DNA of 6,608 nucleotides from an uncultured Lachnospiraceae bacterium (GTDB lineage: Bacteria; Bacillota; Clostridia; Lachnospirales; Lachnospiraceae). A model generated the notes under the pieces. The model had not been told where the DNA came from and made no database searches. It was given only the letters and a program-made list of their open reading frames with translations. The stretch is taken from the NCBI GenBank assembly GCA_947177465.1, contig CAMWUP010000115.1, positions 1 through 6,608 of the forward strand, given 5' to 3'. The translations under genes were made by a program, and so were the position numbers. This document shows, in pieces, positions 6,107 through 6,608 of the stretch; positions within the stretch are counted from its first letter, which is position 1, and each line of letters begins with the position of its first letter.

Positions 6107-6608
6107 GACCATCCTCGCTCTTTTGTTCACAATAAGTAGGAACCATTTCCTTTATCACTTTTCTGATGTCTTCCTCTTCGTCCTGTGATATTTCCTTTAA
6201 CTGCTTTAGCTGTAAGAAAAACTGTTCTTCGTCTATCTCAATCGGGTTTCCGATGTGAATCAGATTATTCTTTGTTTCCTGTAATCCCTCTTCCTCCATC
6301 AGCAGCTCTTCATACAGCTTTTCGCCCGGGCGCAGACCCGTAAACTCTATTTCAATATCCTCGCCAACCCTATAGCCGGACAGTCTGATCAGATTCTTTG
6401 CCAAATCCAGTATTTTCACGGGCTTCCCCATATCCAGCACAAAAATTTCTCCGCCTTTTGCATAAGCGCCCGCCTGCAGCACAAGAGATACCGCCTCAGG
6501 AATTGTCATAAAATAGCGGATAATGTCGGGATGCGTCACCGTAACCGGTCCTCCCGCTTCAATCTGTCTCTTAAACAGCGGAATTACGCTTCCGTTGCTC
6601 CCCAGCAC
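6090..6608 (-). CDS. CapD/EpsC/PglF-type nucleotide-sugar 4,6-dehydratase, C-terminal 172 residues, 5' end outside window
   Basis: Full-length members are extended short-chain dehydrogenases, often with an N-terminal four-helix membrane domain, that turn UDP-GlcNAc into a 4-keto-6-deoxy sugar (or epimerise it). Only the C-terminal part is visible. It begins at VLGSNGSVIPLFKRQI, which in whole proteins follows an RFGN motif, so the GTG at 6608 is an internal valine and not a start. Further hallmarks are THPDIIRYFMTIPEA (25-39), GGEIFVLDMGKPVKI (52-66) and FTGLRPGEKLYEELL (89-103), all strongly conserved in the CapD family. The last 60 residues are acidic and helical. The NAD-binding loop and catalytic triad lie off the right edge, so dehydratase versus epimerase, and retaining versus inverting at C5, cannot be settled. 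The nearby EpsN/PglE-like and PglC-like genes favour a PglF/EpsC-type 4,6-dehydratase. The stop overlaps the methyltransferase gene. Confidence 0.92.
   Translation of the reverse strand: MLGSNGSVIPLFKRQIEAGGPVTVTHPDIIRYFMTIPEAVSLVLQAGAYAKGGEIFVLDMGKPVKILDLAKNLIRLSGYRVGEDIEIEFTGLRPGEKLYEELLMEEEGLQETKNNLIHIGNPIEIDEEQFFLQLKQLKEISQDEEEDIRKVIKEMVPTYCEQKSEDGHEKEA
6113..6116 (-). promoter_or_regulatory. Ribosome binding site that decides the methyltransferase start
   Basis: GAGG on the minus strand inside the 3' end of the dehydratase gene, six bases before the ATG at 6106. The ATG at 6112 would touch this motif, and the GTG at 6130 has no comparable site. Confidence 0.6.

Noticed and set aside
6112..6130. 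Longer methyltransferase starts at the GTG (6130) or ATG (6112).
   Set aside because: Neither has a correctly spaced ribosome site, while the ATG at 6106 has GAGG six bases upstream.
1..6608. Looked for defence systems, mobile elements, phage genes, toxin-antitoxin pairs, tRNAs and repeat arrays.
   Set aside because: Every stretch is accounted for by polysaccharide-type genes on one strand, and no direct repeats, transposase motifs or RNA genes were seen by eye.

Overview
The window lies entirely inside a surface-polysaccharide (capsule, exopolysaccharide or glycan) biosynthesis operon. It holds eight protein genes, all on the minus strand and therefore read from high to low coordinates. They are packed tightly: genes overlap slightly or sit 0-73 bases apart. 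No RNA gene, insertion sequence, CRISPR array or convincing terminator is visible. Strong GGAGG-type ribosome sites, frequent AT-rich and GC-rich synonymous codons side by side, and gene types typical of Bacillota clusters suggest a Gram-positive, probably Clostridia (Lachnospiraceae-like) bacterium. That assignment is an inference from style, not from a marker gene.

In transcription order the genes are: (1) the C-terminal part of a CapD/EpsC/PglF-type nucleotide-sugar dehydratase, cut by the right edge; (2) a small class I SAM-dependent methyltransferase; (3) a DegT/DnrJ/EryC1/StrS sugar aminotransferase close to EpsN/PglE; (4) a PglC/EpsL-type monotopic phosphoglycosyl transferase; (5) a PLP enzyme of the ACC deaminase/D-cysteine desulfhydrase fold; (6) an ATP-grasp ligase with a carbamoyl-phosphate-synthase-like layout; (7) a GT4 glycosyltransferase of the PglA/EpsD kind; (8) the N-terminal half of a WbpA/TviB-type UDP-HexNAc 6-dehydrogenase, cut by the left edge.

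Genes 1, 3 and 4 form the core of a bacillosamine-like route. UDP-GlcNAc is dehydrated to the 4-keto-6-deoxy sugar, aminated at C4, and the sugar phosphate is loaded onto undecaprenyl phosphate. Gene 7 probably adds the next sugar and gene 8 supplies a UDP-HexNAc uronic acid. The N-acetyltransferase (PglD/EpsM) that normally follows the aminotransferase is not in the window. In its neighbourhood there is instead an amino-acid-type PLP enzyme paired with an ATP-grasp ligase. The most interesting reading is that this pair makes an unusual amino acid and couples it by an amide bond, either to the 4-amino sugar or to the uronic acid carboxyl. That reading is a hypothesis, not something the sequence proves.

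Several starts were reassigned from ribosome-site placement: methyltransferase at 6106, aminotransferase at 5442, PLP enzyme at 3616, and ATP-grasp protein at a GTG at 2633.
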